Positions 41,772 through 51,445 of a DNA stretch of 64,000 nt are shown here, piece after piece. A program made the translations under genes and the position numbers. This DNA is from JAWXBM01 sp034440115. GTDB lineage: Bacteria; Pseudomonadota; Gammaproteobacteria; Xanthomonadales; SZUA-36. Under the pieces are notes generated by a model that was not told the origin of the DNA, ran no database searches, and saw only the letters and a program-made list of their open reading frames with translations. Location of the stretch: NCBI GenBank assembly GCA_034440115.1, contig JAWXBM010000101.1, forward strand, positions 1-64,000, in the 5' to 3' direction. Position 1 is the first letter of the stretch. Every line of letters begins with the position of its first letter.

Positions 41772-43457
41772 ATGACTGAAAGTTTTGCAGAATTATTTGA
41801 ACAGAGCCTGGCGATTCAAGACCTGAGACCGGGTTCTATTGTCACCGGCATCGTGATGGAAATCCGCGACGATGCTGTTATCGTCAATGCCGGACTCAAA
41901 TCAGAGGGCGTTGTGCCCATCATCCAGTTCCGAAACCTTAAAGGTGAACTGGAAGTAGCGGTAGGTGATGAAGTGCAGGTTGCACTGGAAGCAGTCGAAG
42001 ACGGCTTCGGTGAAACCCGCTTGTCACGCGACAAAGCCAAGCGTTCCATGGTGTGGGACAAACTGGAAGAAGCATTTGAAGGTGACGCCACCATCGAAGG
42101 CAAGATCAGCGGCAAGGTCAAAGGCGGTTTTACCGTCGATATCGAAGACATCCGAGCCTTTCTGCCGGGATCTTTGGTTGACGTTCGCCCTGTGCGTGAC
42201 CCGACTTACCTCGAAGGTAAGGATCTGGAATTCAAAATCATCAAGCTCGATCGCAAGCGCAACAACATTGTGGTTTCGCGCCGCGCCGTGGTTGAGAAGG
42301 AATTCAGCGCTGAACGCGAAGCCTTGCTGGACCGCCTGGAGGAAGGTGTGATCGTCAAGGGTGTGGTCAAGAACCTGACCGATTACGGTGCTTTCCTGGA
42401 TCTGGGTGGTATCGACGGTCTGCTGCACATCACCGACATGGCCTGGAAGCGCGTGCGTCATCCTTCCGAAGTGGTCAGCGTGGCTGATGAGCTGGAAGTT
42501 CGCGTACTGCGTTTCGACCGTGAACGTAACCGCGTATCACTTGGCCTGAAGCAATTGGGTGATGACCCCTGGTCGGATCTGGCTCGTCGCTATCCGGTGG
42601 GTGCACGCCTGTTTGGTGCTGTTTCCAATATCACTGATTACGGTTGCTTTGTCGAAATCGAAGACGGCGTTGAAGGCCTCGTGCATGTTTCTGAAATGGA
42701 TTGGACCAACAAGAATGTCAATCCAGCCAAGGTAGTTCATACCGGTACTGAAGTAGAAGTCATGGTGCTGGATATTGATGAAGAGCGCCGTCGCATCTCT
42801 TTAGGTATGAAGCAGTGCCAGGCTAATCCCTGGGAAACTTTTGCCGCCACGCATAACAAAGGCGACAAGGTTTCTGGAGCGATTAAATCCATCACTGATT
42901 TCGGTATCTTTATTGGCCTGGATGGCGGCATCGATGGACTGGTGCATCTGTCAGATATTTCCTGGCATGATGTGGGTGAAGAAGCCGTGCGGAATTTCCG
43001 CAAGGGTGAAGAGTTAGAAGCCGTTGTTCTGGCTGTTGATCCAGAACGTGAGCGCATCTCTCTCGGCATCAAGCAAATGGATCAGGATCCGTTCGCCACC
43101 TTTATGGCTGAACATCCACGTGGTTCCCTGGTTACCGGCAAGGTCAAGGAAGTCGACGCCAAGGGGGTTGTAATTGACCTGGGCGAAGGCGTAGACGGTT
43201 ACTTGCGTGCTTCTGAAATCCGTAAAGAGCGGGTTGAAGATGCCACCAAGGAATTTTCTGTGGGTGATGAAGTGGAAGCCAAGTTTATCAGTATCGATCG
43301 TAAGAGTCGTACTCTGAGCCTATCTATTCGCGCGAAAGATGATGCCGAGTTGGCTGAAGCGCTGGAAGAGTATCAATCCAGCAATGCAGCCAGTGGCACC
43401 ACCTCTTTGGGTGATTTGCTCAAAGAGCAGTTGGATCAGGATCAGGAACAAGACTGA
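41772..43457 (+). CDS. rpsA: 30S ribosomal protein S1
   Basis: The 561-residue product contains six S1 RNA-binding domains, the usual number; repeats such as VKNLTDYGAFLDLGGIDGLLHITDM and IKSITDFGIFIGLDGGIDGLVH are clear. S1 brings mRNAs to the ribosome. The 131-base leader after cmk is long enough for the autoregulatory structures known in gammaproteobacterial rpsA leaders. A strong terminator follows the stop. Confidence 0.98.
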   Translation: MTESFAELFEQSLAIQDLRPGSIVTGIVMEIRDDAVIVNAGLKSEGVVPIIQFRNLKGELEVAVGDEVQVALEAVEDGFGETRLSRDKAKRSMVWDKLEEAFEGDATIEGKISGKVKGGFTVDIEDIRAFLPGSLVDVRPVRDPTYLEGKDLEFKIIKLDRKRNNIVVSRRAVVEKEFSAEREALLDRLEEGVIVKGVVKNLTDYGAFLDLGGIDGLLHITDMAWKRVRHPSEVVSVADELEVRVLRFDRERNRVSLGLKQLGDDPWSDLARRYPVGARLFGAVSNITDYGCFVEIEDGVEGLVHVSEMDWTNKNVNPAKVVHTGTEVEVMVLDIDEERRRISLGMKQCQANPWETFAATHNKGDKVSGAIKSITDFGIFIGLDGGIDGLVHLSDISWHDVGEEAVRNFRKGEELEAVVLAVDPERERISLGIKQMDQDPFATFMAEHPRGSLVTGKVKEVDAKGVVIDLGEGVDGYLRASEIRKERVEDATKEFSVGDEVEAKFISIDRKSRTLSLSIRAKDDAELAEALEEYQSSNAASGTTSLGDLLKEQLDQDQEQD

Positions 43458-43463
43458 TCTTCG

Positions 43464-43494
43464 CGGCAGCCAGCCATTGCTGGCTGCCGTTTTT
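43464..43494 (+). terminator. Terminator of rpsA
   Basis: A perfect 11-bp stem (CGGCAGCCAGC with GCTGGCTGCCG) closes a CATT loop and is followed by TTTTTC. It starts 7 bases after the rpsA stop. Confidence 0.95.
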
Positions 43495-43564
43495 CTAATC
43501 GTTTTTATGCTTTACTAAATAAAAGAAACTGCTGATGTATTAACAGGGACAAGGAAATCTCTCC

Positions 43565-43864
43565 ATGACCAAATCAGAATTGATCGACAAGCTTTCTGCA
43601 CACCAAAGACACCTGGCCCACCTCGATGTGGAACTTGCCGTCAAAGCCATTCTCGAGCAGATGAGTGCTGCTTTGTCCAGCGGAGACCGAATCGAGATTC
43701 GTGGCTTCGGTAGCTTTTCTCTGCATTTTCGCGCTCCACGAATGGGCCGAAATCCAAAAACCGGCGAAGCCGTAGCCTTACCCGGTAAGCACGTCCCTCA
43801 TTTCAAGCCCGGGAAAATGTTGCGCGAACGCGTTGATCAGCCTATGCAGGCTGATAACGACTGA
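43565..43864 (+). CDS. ihfB: Integration host factor subunit beta
   Basis: The 99-residue product has the HU/IHF fold with the DNA-intercalating arm GRNPKTGEAVALPGKHVPHFKPGK. Together with IhfA it bends DNA at specific sites. The rpsA-ihfB order is conserved. It has its own start region after the rpsA terminator. Confidence 0.97.
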   Translation: MTKSELIDKLSAHQRHLAHLDVELAVKAILEQMSAALSSGDRIEIRGFGSFSLHFRAPRMGRNPKTGEAVALPGKHVPHFKPGKMLRERVDQPMQADND

Positions 43865-43985
43865 ATTCGGACCGGGTTATCATTGCCCGATTCAAACAGT
43901 GTTAACAGACCCGAGCCTGGTTGACAGGTACTGCCGCCCGGGCCCAGCGTGAAAACGTTGCCCGGATTGGGGCCTGGAGTGAATT

Positions 43986-44285
43986 GTGTATCGAATCGGA
44001 TTTATTTTTGTCGTGGTGCTGGCCATCACACTCGGTGTCGTTATCGGCACTCTGAACCCCGAAATCGTCAATATGGATCTGCTCTGGTTTCAGTTGGCCT
44101 GGCCGTTGGGCTTGACCTTGATCTGTGTATTGATTTTGGGAGCATTGATTGGCTTGTTGCTGATGGGGCTGTTCACGTTATGGCCGATGAAACTTCGATT
44201 ACGCAAAGTTGAAAAGCAATTAGCCAATAATGCCCTGACCACAAATGTTCTGACCAAGGATTCCATAGGTAATCCGGATGTTTGA
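43986..44285 (+). CDS. lapA: LapA-domain (DUF1049) membrane protein
   Basis: The 99-residue product has two membrane helices (about 3-22 and 40-66) and a basic cytoplasmic C-terminus, as in the LPS assembly protein LapA. It starts at GTG 43986 with GGAG about 6 bases upstream and overlaps lapB by 8 bases. Together with LapB it controls LpxC turnover and hence LPS synthesis in E. coli. Confidence 0.9.
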   Translation: MYRIGFIFVVVLAITLGVVIGTLNPEIVNMDLLWFQLAWPLGLTLICVLILGALIGLLLMGLFTLWPMKLRLRKVEKQLANNALTTNVLTKDSIGNPDV

Positions 44286-45444
44286 TTACCTCCTTTGGTT
44301 ACTGCTGCCAGTAGCTGTTTATTTTGGCTGGTGGGTAGCCAAAAATTATGATCGGTCTTTAACCCGCAAGAAAAACAGCAGTTTCAATGATCAGTATTTC
44401 CAGGGTCTGAATTACCTTCTGAACGAACAGCCTGACAAGGCCATTCAGGTTTTCCTGGAGTTGGCAGAAGTGAACCAGGATACAGTTGAAACCCATCTTG
44501 CCCTGGGTAGTTTGTTTCGTCGTCGCGGTGAAGTTGATCGTGCCATTCGCTTCCATCAGAACATCATCGCCAAATCAGATTTGCGTCCGGAACAGCGGAC
44601 CCAGGCTTTGCTGGAGTTGGGTGAAGACTATATGCGGGCCGGTTTGCTGGATCGAGCAGAACTGCTGTTTTCGGAGCTGATTGAAAGCGATGCACAAACG
44701 CCGTTGGCTCTGCGCAACCTGCTGGACATTTATCAGCAGGAAAAAGACTGGCAGAAAGCGCTGGTTCAGGCCGAACGTTTGGAGCAGGTGGACAGTGCCC
44801 ATTATGGTGGCATGATGGCGCAATTCAGTTGCGAGTTGGCTGAAGAGGCCATGGCTGCAGGACAACCGGAACAGGCCAGAAAATTTCTTCGTCAGGCCCG
44901 GCGGCATGATCCGCAGAGCATCCGCAGCCGGCTGATCTGGGCACGCATATGTGCCGCTGAGGGTGATTTCGAAGCATCTTTGTCTGCCTTTGAAGAAATT
45001 GCAGGTTTGAACCCGCAATACATTCCTGACTTGATTCAACCCTACGTAGACATTGCGCAAGAAGCGGGCGTGGCTGAGCGGGCACACGAAAACCTGCGTA
45101 AGTGGGCTGAGAGTTACCAGGGCATATCCCTGGTGCTGAAATTGACTGATTTGTTAATGGCTGAGCAGGGCGCAGCACAGGGGGCACAATTTCTGGCCGA
45201 GTCTTTGAGTGCCAAACCTTCAGTGCGTGGTTTGGATCGATTGTTTGAATTGCGTGCTGCGGGACATTTGCCCGCTGATTCCAGTGATGACGTTCTTAAA
45301 GCTGTGTCCACTCGCCTGCTGGCTCGCCAACCGAATTACCGGTGTTCGCATTGCGGTTTCAGCGGGCAGACACACCATTGGCAGTGCCCCAGTTGCCGAC
45401 ATTGGGACACCACGCAAATCATTCACGGCGTGTTGGGCGAGTAG
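44278..45444 (+). CDS. lapB: LPS assembly protein LapB
   Basis: The 388-residue product has an N-terminal membrane anchor, a series of TPR repeats and a C-terminal rubredoxin-like metal site (YRCSHCGFSG ... WQCPSCRHW). LapB guides LpxC to the FtsH protease and coordinates LPS export. The four cysteines are intact. It overlaps lapA, so the pair is translationally linked. Confidence 0.95.
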   Translation: MFDYLLWLLLPVAVYFGWWVAKNYDRSLTRKKNSSFNDQYFQGLNYLLNEQPDKAIQVFLELAEVNQDTVETHLALGSLFRRRGEVDRAIRFHQNIIAKSDLRPEQRTQALLELGEDYMRAGLLDRAELLFSELIESDAQTPLALRNLLDIYQQEKDWQKALVQAERLEQVDSAHYGGMMAQFSCELAEEAMAAGQPEQARKFLRQARRHDPQSIRSRLIWARICAAEGDFEASLSAFEEIAGLNPQYIPDLIQPYVDIAQEAGVAERAHENLRKWAESYQGISLVLKLTDLLMAEQGAAQGAQFLAESLSAKPSVRGLDRLFELRAAGHLPADSSDDVLKAVSTRLLARQPNYRCSHCGFSGQTHHWQCPSCRHWDTTQIIHGVLGE

Positions 45445-45470
45445 CGCAGCATGGCCCCCGTGCAAAGGCC

Positions 45471-46466
45471 ATGCAGACCGACTTGATCTATTTATTACTG
45501 ATAGCTTTCAGTGCCTGTTTCCTGACTGGAGCAACCGCCTGGTTTGCCCGGCAGCAAGGTATGTTGGACCTACCTGGTGAACGACACAGTCACACATTGG
45601 TAACTCCCAGAGGGGGAGGCCTGGGCATCGTGGTGGCTTTGCTGCTGAGCAACTGGTTTTTGCCTCCTGATCTGTTATTTCCTCAATTCTGGACGCGCTG
45701 CCTGCTGCCCGGATTTGTTGCGCTTGCCCTGGTGGGGTTTCTCGACGACCGGTTTTCGCTGTCCATTTTGCCGCGCTTGCTGGCTCAGCTCACAGCCAGC
45801 CTGTTTTTGCTGGGGTGTGCCCTGCAATCAGGTTGGGCAGCAGGTATTTGGCTATGGATTGCTGCCGTGACGTTTATCGTATGGATGACAAATCTCTACA
45901 ACTTCATGGACGGAAGCAATGGTATGGCAGCAACGCAGGCGGTATTCGCCGGGATGGTATTAGCCATACTTTTTTATCAGTCAGGCGATGTAGCCGCTGC
46001 TCGGCTTGCAGCGGCTCTGGCGGCTGCCAGCCTGGGTTTTTTGCCTTGGAATCTGGGCCAGGCGCGAGTGTTTATGGGTGACGTGGGCAGCATATCTTTG
46101 GGGTTCATGATTGCCGGTTTACTGTTTTTCGGTGTCATTCGGCAGAATTTTTCAATTCCGGTTGCCTGTTTGGTGATGTTGGTGTTTCTGTGCGACAGCA
46201 GTTTGACTTTGTTGGCGAGAGTAATAAAGGGAGAGCGGTGGTATACTCCCCACAAACAACATATATACCAGCGGCTGATAGCGCATGGCTGGTCACATGG
46301 TCAGGTTATGTGGCTCTATCAGTTGATCAATATATTGCTGGTTGTTCCGGTAATTGTAGTTGCAGTCAGTTTTCCGGAATGGGCGATAGTTGCAGCTTTA
46401 TCAGCAGCTTGCACGCTGACAATAGCTTGGTTTCTGGCATCGCATAAATTTGGAGTGCTCGCTTAA
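45471..46466 (+). CDS. WbpL/WecA-like phospho-sugar transferase (glycosyltransferase family 4)
   Basis: The 331-residue polytopic membrane protein shows the family motifs GGGLGIVVAL, LVGFLDDRFSL, NLYNFMDGSNGMA, ARVFMGDVGS and a C-terminal HKQHIYQRL-type HIHH loop. It transfers a sugar-1-phosphate to undecaprenyl phosphate and so starts O-antigen or other surface glycan chains. ATG 45471 begins at the first membrane helix. In P. aeruginosa an O-antigen gene cluster separates ihfB from wbpL; here only lapA-lapB intervenes. Confidence 0.9.
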   Translation: MQTDLIYLLLIAFSACFLTGATAWFARQQGMLDLPGERHSHTLVTPRGGGLGIVVALLLSNWFLPPDLLFPQFWTRCLLPGFVALALVGFLDDRFSLSILPRLLAQLTASLFLLGCALQSGWAAGIWLWIAAVTFIVWMTNLYNFMDGSNGMAATQAVFAGMVLAILFYQSGDVAAARLAAALAAASLGFLPWNLGQARVFMGDVGSISLGFMIAGLLFFGVIRQNFSIPVACLVMLVFLCDSSLTLLARVIKGERWYTPHKQHIYQRLIAHGWSHGQVMWLYQLINILLVVPVIVVAVSFPEWAIVAALSAACTLTIAWFLASHKFGVLA

Positions 46467-46480
46467 GCGGGATAAAGATA

Positions 46481-48382
46481 ATGAACCTAACGCGCATTCT
46501 GCGGCATCCGCGGGCGGCAGTTGTTGCTCACGACCTGTTGATGGTTGCCTTAGCCTGGTTTGGAGCCGGCTGGATGATCCTGCAAACGGGATCTTTGGGC
46601 ATGCTGGACTCTCTGAGCCTTTTGGCCGAGATATCCCTGATCCTGGGTATTCAGGGTCTTATTCTCTGGTCTACCGGCCTGTACAAAGGATTATGGCGTT
46701 TCGCCAGCTTCCCTGACCTTTGGAATATTGCACGGGCAGCCGTTTTCGGAACTGTTTTGATTATTTCTGCGCTGGCCTGGTTTTTTCCCGGTGAAATCCG
46801 CGGAATTCTGGGTGCGATGCTGGTTTATCCCGGTTTTCTGTTCCTGACGCTGGGTTTGCCACGGATGTTCTATCGCTTCTGGAAAGACTCCCATATGCCG
46901 GCGCGGCCGGCGGGCAGCAATCTCAAACGGGTGTTGGTGTTGGGGGCAGGCCGCTCTGGCGCCTTGCTGGAGCGTGAATTACGTCACAGAGGGGCCTTGA
47001 ATGTCATCGGTTTCCTGGATGATGACCAGCGCCTGCGCGGTGCCCAGGTACACGGCGTTCCGGTTTTGGGCAGCATCAGCAAATTGCCACGGATTGCCCG
47101 CGAAGTAAGTGCCGAACTCGCCATCATCGCCATGCCTTCGGCCACCAATCAGCAGATGCAACATGTGGTTGAAATCTGCGAGCAAAGTGATATCGAATTC
47201 CGTACGCTGCCAACCTTGAATGACCTGGGCAACAAGGCCACTCGAATTGATGATCTCAAACGCGTGGTTATTGATGATTTGTTGGGCCGCGAACCGGTTT
47301 CTTTGAAGTGGGACGCGATTCGGGAAGGACTGTCTGGGAAGCGTGTCATGATTACCGGCGGCGGAGGTTCCATAGGCTCCGAATTGTGTCGCCAGATTGC
47401 CCGCCTCAACCCGATTGAATTAATTGTGATCGACAACAGTGAATACGCGCTGTACCGCATCGATCACGAACTACGCAGTGACTTTCAGGACCTGGTGTTC
47501 TGTAGTGTACTGGGGGATATTTGCGATTCAGCCACGGTAGAAAAAGTGGTTGGTGACTATCGCCCCGATATGATTTTCCATGCTGCGGCCTACAAGCATT
47601 TGCCGATTCTGCAAACCCAGGTGCGGGAGGCCTTTCGCAATAATGTGCTGGGTACCATGCGACTGGCTGAAGCTGCAGAGCGCCACGGTGTGGGTACTTT
47701 CGTTCTGATCTCCACCGACAAGGCGGTGAATCCGGCGAATATCATGGGCGCTACCAAGCGCGTGGCCGAAATGTATTGCCAAAACATGAATGCCCGTTCC
47801 AATACGCGCTATATCACAGTGCGGTTTGGTAACGTGCTCAATTCCAATGGCAGTGTGGTGCCTTTGTTCAAAGAGCAGATTGCGCGCGGCGGTCCGGTAA
47901 CGGTTACCCACCCGGAAATTTCGCGCTACTTTATGACCATTTCCGAAGCCAGCCAGTTGATCATGCAGGCGGCCGTATTGGGCAGCGGCGGCGAAATCTA
48001 TGTGCTGGATATGGGCAAACCGGTCAAGATTACTTATCTGGCCGAACAATTGATTCGTCTTTCCGGAAAAATCCCCGGCAAGGACATACAGATTGTATAC
48101 ACCGGTTTACGGCCAGGCGAAAAACTGTTCGAAGAATTGTTTCATGAACTGGAACCCTACGAACAAACCCGGCATGAAAAGATATTCCTGGCTCACCCAC
48201 GTGAGTCAAACTGGGAGAATCTGGGCGCAGACTTGCGCGAAGCCGAGTTGGCCATACGACGTTATGACACTCCGAAGATCCAGCAAATATTGTTGAAATT
48301 GGTGCCTGAATTGGCCAAATCTTCCGGTGTCAATGCGCCCGAAGATGCGTCCGCCATCGTTCCTCTGCACCGCGCCCGCTGA
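46481..48382 (+). CDS. WbpM/CapD-like nucleotide-sugar 4,6-dehydratase
   Basis: The 633-residue product has four N-terminal membrane helices, a CoA-binding-like Rossmann domain (VLVLGAGRSGALLEREL) and an extended SDR domain with ITGGGGSIGSELCRQI and STDKAVNPANIMGATK, where the usual Tyr is Met as in WbpM/FlaA1. It probably makes a 4-keto-6-deoxy intermediate from UDP-GlcNAc for surface polysaccharide. It follows the WbpL-like gene by 14 bases, the same pair order as in P. aeruginosa. Confidence 0.93.
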   Translation: MNLTRILRHPRAAVVAHDLLMVALAWFGAGWMILQTGSLGMLDSLSLLAEISLILGIQGLILWSTGLYKGLWRFASFPDLWNIARAAVFGTVLIISALAWFFPGEIRGILGAMLVYPGFLFLTLGLPRMFYRFWKDSHMPARPAGSNLKRVLVLGAGRSGALLERELRHRGALNVIGFLDDDQRLRGAQVHGVPVLGSISKLPRIAREVSAELAIIAMPSATNQQMQHVVEICEQSDIEFRTLPTLNDLGNKATRIDDLKRVVIDDLLGREPVSLKWDAIREGLSGKRVMITGGGGSIGSELCRQIARLNPIELIVIDNSEYALYRIDHELRSDFQDLVFCSVLGDICDSATVEKVVGDYRPDMIFHAAAYKHLPILQTQVREAFRNNVLGTMRLAEAAERHGVGTFVLISTDKAVNPANIMGATKRVAEMYCQNMNARSNTRYITVRFGNVLNSNGSVVPLFKEQIARGGPVTVTHPEISRYFMTISEASQLIMQAAVLGSGGEIYVLDMGKPVKITYLAEQLIRLSGKIPGKDIQIVYTGLRPGEKLFEELFHELEPYEQTRHEKIFLAHPRESNWENLGADLREAELAIRRYDTPKIQQILLKLVPELAKSSGVNAPEDASAIVPLHRAR

Positions 48383-48399
48383 AAATCGGGTCGATTGGT

Positions 48400-49287
48400 T
48401 TGAAACCCATACGCAAGGCGGTATTCCCGGTAGCGGGTTTGGGCACTCGTTTTCTTCCGGCCACCAAGTCCATACCCAAGGAAATGCTGCCGATAGTCGA
48501 TAAGCCTTTGATCCAATACGCAGTCGAAGAAGCTCTCGAGGCGGGAATTGATACGCTGATATTTATTACCAGCCGTAAAAAGCACGCGATTTCGGATCAT
48601 TTTGATACGGCATTTGAACTGCAAATGCGTTTGTCGGATTCGGGCAAAACCGAGTTGCTGTCGCGCGTAACCGAAATCATTCCGGATCATGTCTCCCGGG
48701 TGCATGTAACCCAAACAGAAGCCCTGGGCCTCGGACACGCAGTACTCTGTGCCGAATCTGTTGTTGGAGATGAGCCTTTTGCGGTCATTCTGGCGGATGA
48801 CATGGTATTGAACCATGGCCCCGGTGCGCTGGCCCAGATGGTCAGCCTGCACCGCGCAACGGGAGCCAGTGTCATTGGCGTGGAGAAAATTCCTCTCGAG
48901 CTAACCCGCAGTTACGGAATGGTGGGCGTGGCTGAAGACGAACGGGGTCACAAGCGGATTCATACCATCGTTGAAAAGCCTGCAGCCGCAGATGCGCCTT
49001 CTGACCTGGGTGTAGTAGGGCGATATATTCTGTCCCCGCGTATTTTTTCATTGCTACACAGCGTCCAGACGGGGGTAGGTGGGGAGATCCAACTGACTGA
49101 CGGCATTGCGGCACTGCTGCAATCTGAAACAGTACTGGCTTTGCCTTTTGAAGGCAGACGCTACGACTGTGGCAGTCGAGAAGGTTATGTACGCGCGACT
49201 ATAGATCACGCTCTGGAACTGGACGACTTGCGCGAACCGATATTGGCTCACATACGCGATACGCTGAGCCGCCTGGAACAGGGCTGA
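48400..49287 (+). CDS. galU: UTP-glucose-1-phosphate uridylyltransferase
   Basis: The 295-residue product has VFPVAGLGTRFLPATKS, PKEMLPIVDKPLIQYAVEEA and VEKP motifs. It makes UDP-glucose for glycans. The start is TTG 48400; no ATG near it preserves the nucleotide-binding N-terminus. It ends in a TGATG overlap with the esterase gene. Confidence 0.96.
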   Translation: MKPIRKAVFPVAGLGTRFLPATKSIPKEMLPIVDKPLIQYAVEEALEAGIDTLIFITSRKKHAISDHFDTAFELQMRLSDSGKTELLSRVTEIIPDHVSRVHVTQTEALGLGHAVLCAESVVGDEPFAVILADDMVLNHGPGALAQMVSLHRATGASVIGVEKIPLELTRSYGMVGVAEDERGHKRIHTIVEKPAAADAPSDLGVVGRYILSPRIFSLLHSVQTGVGGEIQLTDGIAALLQSETVLALPFEGRRYDCGSREGYVRATIDHALELDDLREPILAHIRDTLSRLEQG

Positions 49288-50333
49288 TGCCTGACGTGCG
49301 TGGTCGCAAGCCCTGGCCAGCGGGCCGCGTGCTGCAGTTGGAGCACAAATCACAGCTTTTGCAGAATAATCCATGGGATGATCCAAGCGATCGTTTGCTG
49401 TCGGTCTATCTGCCCGCTGGCTACGATGATAAGTCCGATCCTTATATTGCTTTGTGGGACCTGGCCGCGTTTACCAACTCGGGCCTCGGGCATGTGGCCT
49501 GGCGCAATCACGGTGAAAACCTGCCGGAGCGCCTGAACCGGCTGATTGGTCAGGGTTTGATGCCTCCGGTAGTCGCGGTCATGCCCGATTGCTATACCTC
49601 ACTGGGAGGTAACCAATATGTCAATTCACCCAGTTTAGGCCGCTATGCGGACTACCTGGTCGATGAACTGGTTCCATTTGTGTCCAGCAAGCTAAACGTA
49701 ATAGACCATGCCTGTGGCCGCGGTATCTTCGGAAAATCTTCTGGAGGTTATGGTTCCTTGTATCATGCCATGCACTACCCAAAGACCTGGGGTGCCATGG
49801 CCAGCCATGCCGGAGATGCTGGTTTTGATTTGGTGTTTCGGCCAGCTTTTCCCGACACCTGCCTCAGTTTGTCGCAGCATGGTGGTGATGTTAATGGCTT
49901 CATCAAAGCATTCTGGGAATCGAAAAAACCTTCTGGACGAGATCTTACAACACTGATGATATTGGCCATGGCAGCCAGCTATGATGCCGATGCCTTGCAG
50001 CCGGACAATATCCGCTTACCCTTTGATTTACAAACCTGCACTCTGGACTTGAATCGCTGGCAACACTGGTTGGCTTTTGATCCCATTAACCTGGTGCCGG
50101 TTCATGCTGAGGCGTTGCGAGCTTCACATGGTCTCTATATCGATGTCGGCAGCTTTGATCAGTACAACATCCAGTTTGGTACCCGGAAATTGGTTGGATT
50201 AATGCATGACCTGAACATCGCTTGCTATTTCGAAGAGTTCGAGGGAAGTCATTCAGGCATTGACTGGCGATTGGATCTTTCCCTGCCTTTCCTGGCCAAA
50301 GCCTTGAAATCAGCGCTGGATGCAACCAGTTGA
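49287..50333 (+). CDS. Enterochelin-esterase-like alpha/beta hydrolase
   Basis: The 348-residue product has an esterase-D/Fes-type fold: SVYLPAGYDD at the start of the core, the nucleophile Ser-151 in GKSSG and a likely catalytic His in EGSHSGIDWR. There is no signal peptide, so it should be cytoplasmic. The substrate is unknown. It overlaps galU by one base (TGATG), hinting at a role with surface glycans or a related ester, but there is no direct evidence. Confidence 0.82.
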   Translation: MPDVRGRKPWPAGRVLQLEHKSQLLQNNPWDDPSDRLLSVYLPAGYDDKSDPYIALWDLAAFTNSGLGHVAWRNHGENLPERLNRLIGQGLMPPVVAVMPDCYTSLGGNQYVNSPSLGRYADYLVDELVPFVSSKLNVIDHACGRGIFGKSSGGYGSLYHAMHYPKTWGAMASHAGDAGFDLVFRPAFPDTCLSLSQHGGDVNGFIKAFWESKKPSGRDLTTLMILAMAASYDADALQPDNIRLPFDLQTCTLDLNRWQHWLAFDPINLVPVHAEALRASHGLYIDVGSFDQYNIQFGTRKLVGLMHDLNIACYFEEFEGSHSGIDWRLDLSLPFLAKALKSALDATS

Positions 50334-50381
50334 TAGACTTGAAAGTCTGCAGTTAACCGCACGTCAAACAACAGGCATTTT

Positions 50382-50990
50382 ATGATCGAAATCAGCGCAC
50401 CCGCACAGGCCTATTTCCAGCGCCTGATCGAACAACAGGATGAGCCCGGGTTGGGTCTCCGTATCGCAGTAAACGCAGCCGGCACCCCCAATGCTGCATG
50501 CGATCTGCAGTTCTGTCCCTCCGGACAACACCTGGATAGCGATCTGAAACTGGAGTTTCAGGGTTTTGCTTTGTTTGTGGCAGCCAGCAGCGAGAAATGG
50601 CTGGAGCAGGCGGAAATTGAATTCGACGAGAGCACGACCGGTGGACAGTTGAATATTCGGGCGCCCGGTATTCGCGGCTATGAACCGGCCAGCGATGCTC
50701 CTTTGGAAGAACGCATTGAATGGCTGTTGGAAACCGACATCAATCCTTCACTCGCCGCACACGGAGGCAAGGTTGCTTTAACAGAAATTACTGCAGATTT
50801 GCAAGCGGTACTGCGCTTCGGGGGAGGCTGTCAGGGCTGTGGTATGGCGGATGTCACATTGAAACAAGGCATTGAAAAAACCCTGTTGAGCAAGATCCCG
50901 GAATTACAGGGTGTGTTGGACGCTACGGACCATCTGAGTGGCGCCAACCCATACTATGCGGCCGGTGCACAAGGGCGCTCAGCAGTTTGA
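50382..50990 (+). CDS. nfuA: Fe/S biogenesis protein NfuA
   Basis: The 202-residue product has a degenerate A-type N-terminal domain and a C-terminal Nfu domain with the cluster-binding Cys-150 and Cys-153 in GGGCQGCGMAD. It carries and delivers 4Fe-4S clusters under stress. Length and cysteine positions match E. coli NfuA. It converges on the cytochrome pair. Confidence 0.96.
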   Translation: MIEISAPAQAYFQRLIEQQDEPGLGLRIAVNAAGTPNAACDLQFCPSGQHLDSDLKLEFQGFALFVAASSEKWLEQAEIEFDESTTGGQLNIRAPGIRGYEPASDAPLEERIEWLLETDINPSLAAHGGKVALTEITADLQAVLRFGGGCQGCGMADVTLKQGIEKTLLSKIPELQGVLDATDHLSGANPYYAAGAQGRSAV

Positions 50991-51097
50991 CGATGCCGTG
51001 GCGGTGTAACCTGCGCTTTGTTGAAGCGACCACGCCACCCGCAGCGCGGTTCGGTAAGTGCTTCAAACTTACTTAAACGGCTTCGGCAAAAAACGCT

Positions 51098-51439
51098 TTA
51101 CTTGACGGACAAGTCTTTCAGACCTTGCTGGCTGGCATACCACGCAGCCAGGTCTTCAATATCCTGATTGCTCAGATTGGCGGCGAAACTGGCCATGATG
51201 GCATTGCTGCGGTTTCCCGAACGATAATCACTCAAGGCTTTAACCAGGTAGCTGTAGTACTGGCCACCCAGGTTGGGATAGTTCGGGTCTATGCTGCGGC
51301 CGTCCTTGCCGTGGCAGGCTTCACAGGTGACTGCTTTTTCCTGGCCTTTTGCGGGGTTGCCTTCGGCCATGGAAACACTTGGAACCAGCAATAGAAAAGT
51401 GATTGGCAGTGCAAGAAAACTGAGCGTGGTCTTTTTCAT
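51098..51439 (-). CDS. Class I cytochrome c (c553/c5-like)
   Basis: The 113-residue product has a signal peptide (cleavage near SMA-25), the heme motif CEACH (Cys-39, Cys-42, His-43) and a likely axial Met-82. It is a soluble periplasmic electron carrier of the cytochrome c4/c5 type. It lies 6 bases after the other small cytochrome on the same strand; the two share the layout NLGGQYYSYLVKAL / KLGGQNYEYLVSAL and arose by duplication. Confidence 0.93.
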   Translation of the reverse strand: MKKTTLSFLALPITFLLLVPSVSMAEGNPAKGQEKAVTCEACHGKDGRSIDPNYPNLGGQYYSYLVKALSDYRSGNRSNAIMASFAANLSNQDIEDLAAWYASQQGLKDLSVK

Positions 51440-51445
51440 ATCGTT

